Assembly (NCBI RefSeq): GCF_949987515.2
Contig: NC_082696.1
Span: 64,488,447-64,552,446 of the forward strand
From: Delphinus delphis
Lineage: Eukaryota; Chordata; Mammalia; Artiodactyla; Delphinidae
Reading direction: 5' to 3'
Length of the DNA: 64,000 nt
A program made the position numbers and the translations under genes. Position 1 is the first letter of the stretch. Each line of letters opens with the position of its first letter. Positions 61,500 through 64,000 of the stretch are shown here, piece after piece. The notes under the pieces were generated by a model that was not told the DNA's origin, ran no database searches, and worked only from the letters and a program-made list of their open reading frames with translations.

Positions 61500-62569
61500 A
61501 ACAGCATGTAATGCATTCTCAATACACTACCTCAAGTAGTATTTTGACACAAAATGAAGTAAATCTAATCCTGTGACCCTAAAATTGTGCTGCTTGAAAA
61601 CAATATTTTAACATCAGACCCCAATGTATTCCTTTTAAGGCTACCCCACCCATTATTAAAAATCATGTCCTATTTTGTTTCATAATGCTGGAATCATGTA
61701 CAGATTTTTGTTATTGTCCAAGTTTTAAACTGTCTTTCTTCTCGTTACTAAAATCTTCCAGATTATACTGTTTGTATAACTAAACATATTTTCTTCTTGA
61801 AGACATTGTTCATGGGCTCCTCTGGCTTCCTGTTATAACTGGTATCAAATGCAGTCTATGTGTGTAATATAGTTGACTCACTGGTATTTCTTTTCTTCAC
61901 ACTTCAGGGTTATTTCTATTGTTTCTTGAATATAGAATCTTTTCTCTTTGATTTTTGTTGTTGCTATTGGTATTTTGGCACAGTTTTTCCTCAAGAGCAT
62001 TTTTTTAAAGGAAGTACAAAACATAAAACTCTGGGTACTTTCTTATATAAAATTATTTGATGTCACACTTGATTAATTGATTTGTGTCTTAGACCAGGTT
62101 TTCCAGAAAACAGAGCCCAGGCATCAAGATGAGGCAAGGAGGAATGGAAAGCAAATCCACATGCATCATAACTCTCAGCAAAGACTTTGCATGTGCATCA
62201 GACTATGACTCAAAACAGATCATTGGAAAAAAGACGGGGGACAATTTTATCTTCAGGCACTTCCTCCTATCTCCTTTCTTTCATTAGTCAAAGTTTGCCC
62301 TGGCTGAAGACAACTCACCTGCACTGCTGGGTTCCATCACCTAAGTCCTTAGGGAGCTGCTGAAGAAAGAAGATCTCTTATTCAAGTCTGAAATTGATGG
62401 GCAGGTCAAAACTTTATGCATGCTTAGCTAATCTGTCCCAGGTTTATATTACTGTGGGCATGCATATTGCCTGCCACAGCTCCAATGGCTACAATGGTTC
62501 TAAAGAATCTAAGGAGACCCATGCAATGAACCTGACACAGTTGGGAGTAGAATTCTAGATTTAGAGACT
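61500..62569. other. Unique sequence
   Basis: Nothing recognised. 62090-62560 is less AT-rich and could be an unrecognised LTR fragment ('aggttttccagaaaacagag'). Confidence 0.35.
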
Positions 62570-63300
62570 TCTCCCTTAGAAATTTAATATTTTATTTTGC
62601 TGTCATCTTACAATCACAATCACTAGTGAAAAGCTTGGTGTCAACCTCATTTTGATTCTCTGGAAGTTTTTGGGTTTCTGCATTGTACTTGGATGTCTCA
62701 GGTATCATCAAGATGATCAAAGCACATATTCTTTCTGCTTACCATGCTTGGCATAGTGATTTTTATCAATCTATCTATACCTTTTATTTGTTTGGATTTT
62801 TTTTCTAATATTACTATGATCATTTTTCCTCCTATTTTTCTTCTTTTCTCATTTAATATATCTTATTAGTGTATTTTGGATTTTCTGATTTTATTCAAGA
62901 TGTCTCTTTACATTTTGTTCATATTCCATCTCTTTATCATTTTGATGTGTATTAGCAATGAATTATTCTACTTATTTTTGAGATTATTAATTTAGTTTCA
63001 ACTTGACTAATTAGTGAGTCATTTTATTATTTTAAAACCATTTTGCTAATTTTTCAAATATCTTTCATTTTCTGTGACTCATATGTTGTTTTTTATTAGG
63101 TTATTTTTATTGTGTGAAAGTAATATTCTCTTAAACATCTCATTAGAATTGTGTTTTAATGTTTCTCTTGTTTCTTACTTTTTCTAATTTCTTCTGGTGT
63201 GAGCTATCTTCTTTGTTCAGTTGGTCTTCTCTTTCTTGCTATTTTTTTCTCAATTAGTGGAGTGTCCATAGTTAACAGTTCATCTTATCCAAAAGTCTTT
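62570..63300 (-). repeat. Possible old L1M antisense fragment (tentative)
   Basis: Very T-rich plus strand with phrases such as 'tttcctcctatttttcttct' and 'tttttgagattattaattta', a texture typical of antisense L1M 3' regions. No decisive landmark. Confidence 0.28.
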
Positions 63301-64000
63301 GGACTAGTTTAAATAGCTAGTATATAATTCTTTTAAATCATTTTTCTTCCTTTAAAAAAAAAAAAAGCACTCAGAAGTTTTTTTTCTTTTCTGTGGGAGA
63401 GCTCACACTGGGCTCCGAGCAAGTAGATGGGTCTTGTAGCTAGAAAATTTTCCCTTTAGCAGTCATGGTCAAGGATTAGCCACCCATATTTGGATCATCT
63501 CACAAATGCCAAATTAAACAAGAATTTCATTTGGAGATGGGGTATTTAAGTATTACTCTCTTGGGTGCTAGTACCTGTGATGTTTCCCTATTGGGTCCAT
63601 GGTAAAGATTCAAGACAAGTTATGGGTTTCTTTAATTCAGTCCAAATACCCCATCATAGGCTTCCCCAAGGCTATCATTTAACTTTGTTTTAAAATCATT
63701 TTTTCAAGGTTTTAGTTTGGATCAAGGAGAGGAGCAGAACCACCTATTCTGTGACAAGTTCTCCATAAACTGATAATGTCCCTGCCCCACTACCACCCTG
63801 CTTTCTCTACACACATGATCTCATCTGCTCTCTGCCCATCAGAAATTAATTAAATTCCCCTCCTACTATTATCTTTTTTTCTTGTTTTTAGTATTGTTAC
63901 GATTTCATCACTTTTTGTTTATACTTGCACTATCATTTAGTGAGATTTTAGGAGGAAAGGAAGTCCATTTATCTGCTCAGTGTGTTATATTGAATTGAAA
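63301..64000. other. Unique sequence
   Basis: Contains an A run at about 63353-63366 facing a T run at 63379-63387. No gene or repeat recognised up to the window edge. Confidence 0.4.

Overview
This window is mammalian nuclear DNA, almost certainly from a whale or dolphin. Seven nearly full-length copies of one tRNA-derived SINE are present (heads reading GGGCTTCCCTGGTGG, tails ending in poly-A), and their body carries the 'gagaggccacaacagtgaga' segment typical of the cetacean CHR family. L1 3' ends of the artiodactyl/cetacean type ('attatactccaataaag') also occur. I saw no bovine BovB or Bov-A2, no primate Alu and no rodent B1/B2. The genus cannot be resolved by eye.

The window reads as a gene desert or a very large intron: AT-rich, with CpG largely confined to the SINEs, and no multi-exon gene, tRNA, rRNA or CRISPR array. 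Most apparent open frames are chance frames, SINE-internal frames or L1 ORF2 debris. Two items come from cellular genes. One is a decayed processed pseudogene of TPT1 (TCTP) at 38985-39353. The other is a 5'-truncated retrocopy of an unidentified mRNA 3' end at 53858-53994, bounded by a 14-bp target-site duplication. One stretch at 44561-44722 (splice-acceptor-like tract followed by 53 codons and a stop) is the only candidate for a real terminal exon, and it is unproven.

Layout: 1-4.8 kb is mostly unique sequence with MIR and L2 scraps. 4.8-5.9 kb is an old antisense L1 hit by a SINE, a SINE stub and an L2. 6.9-9.6 kb holds an L1 3' end and an L2. 11 kb has a MaLR-like LTR. 14-17 kb has an L3-like piece, a SINE, a 125-bp palindrome and two antisense L1 tails. 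17.2-19.7 kb is purine-rich with L2-like antisense patches. 21.3-24.2 kb is a 2.9-kb 5'-truncated antisense L1 with its own target duplication and a SINE inside it. 28.6-33.9 kb is repeat-dense: three SINEs, two L1 pieces, a MER5-like hAT element and an 85-bp mariner-type hairpin. 36.7-39.4 kb has a SINE, an ERV1-like solo LTR and the TPT1 pseudogene. 41.3-43.6 kb is an old sense L1 plus MIR. 46.9-50.5 kb has an ERVL-like LTR and a HAL1-like element. 51-54 kb has MIR, L2 and the retrocopy. 58.5-60.9 kb has a MaLR-like LTR and L2-like sequence, followed by T-rich sequence containing a perfect 18-bp inverted repeat.

Nothing here looks like a new biological system. The most useful leads are the hairpins (33.9, 15.5 and 61.4 kb), the two retrocopies, the possible exon at 44.6 kb and the 3'-truncated SINE stub at 5.4 kb. 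Repeat family names were assigned by memory of consensus sequences, without a search; older elements have approximate edges.
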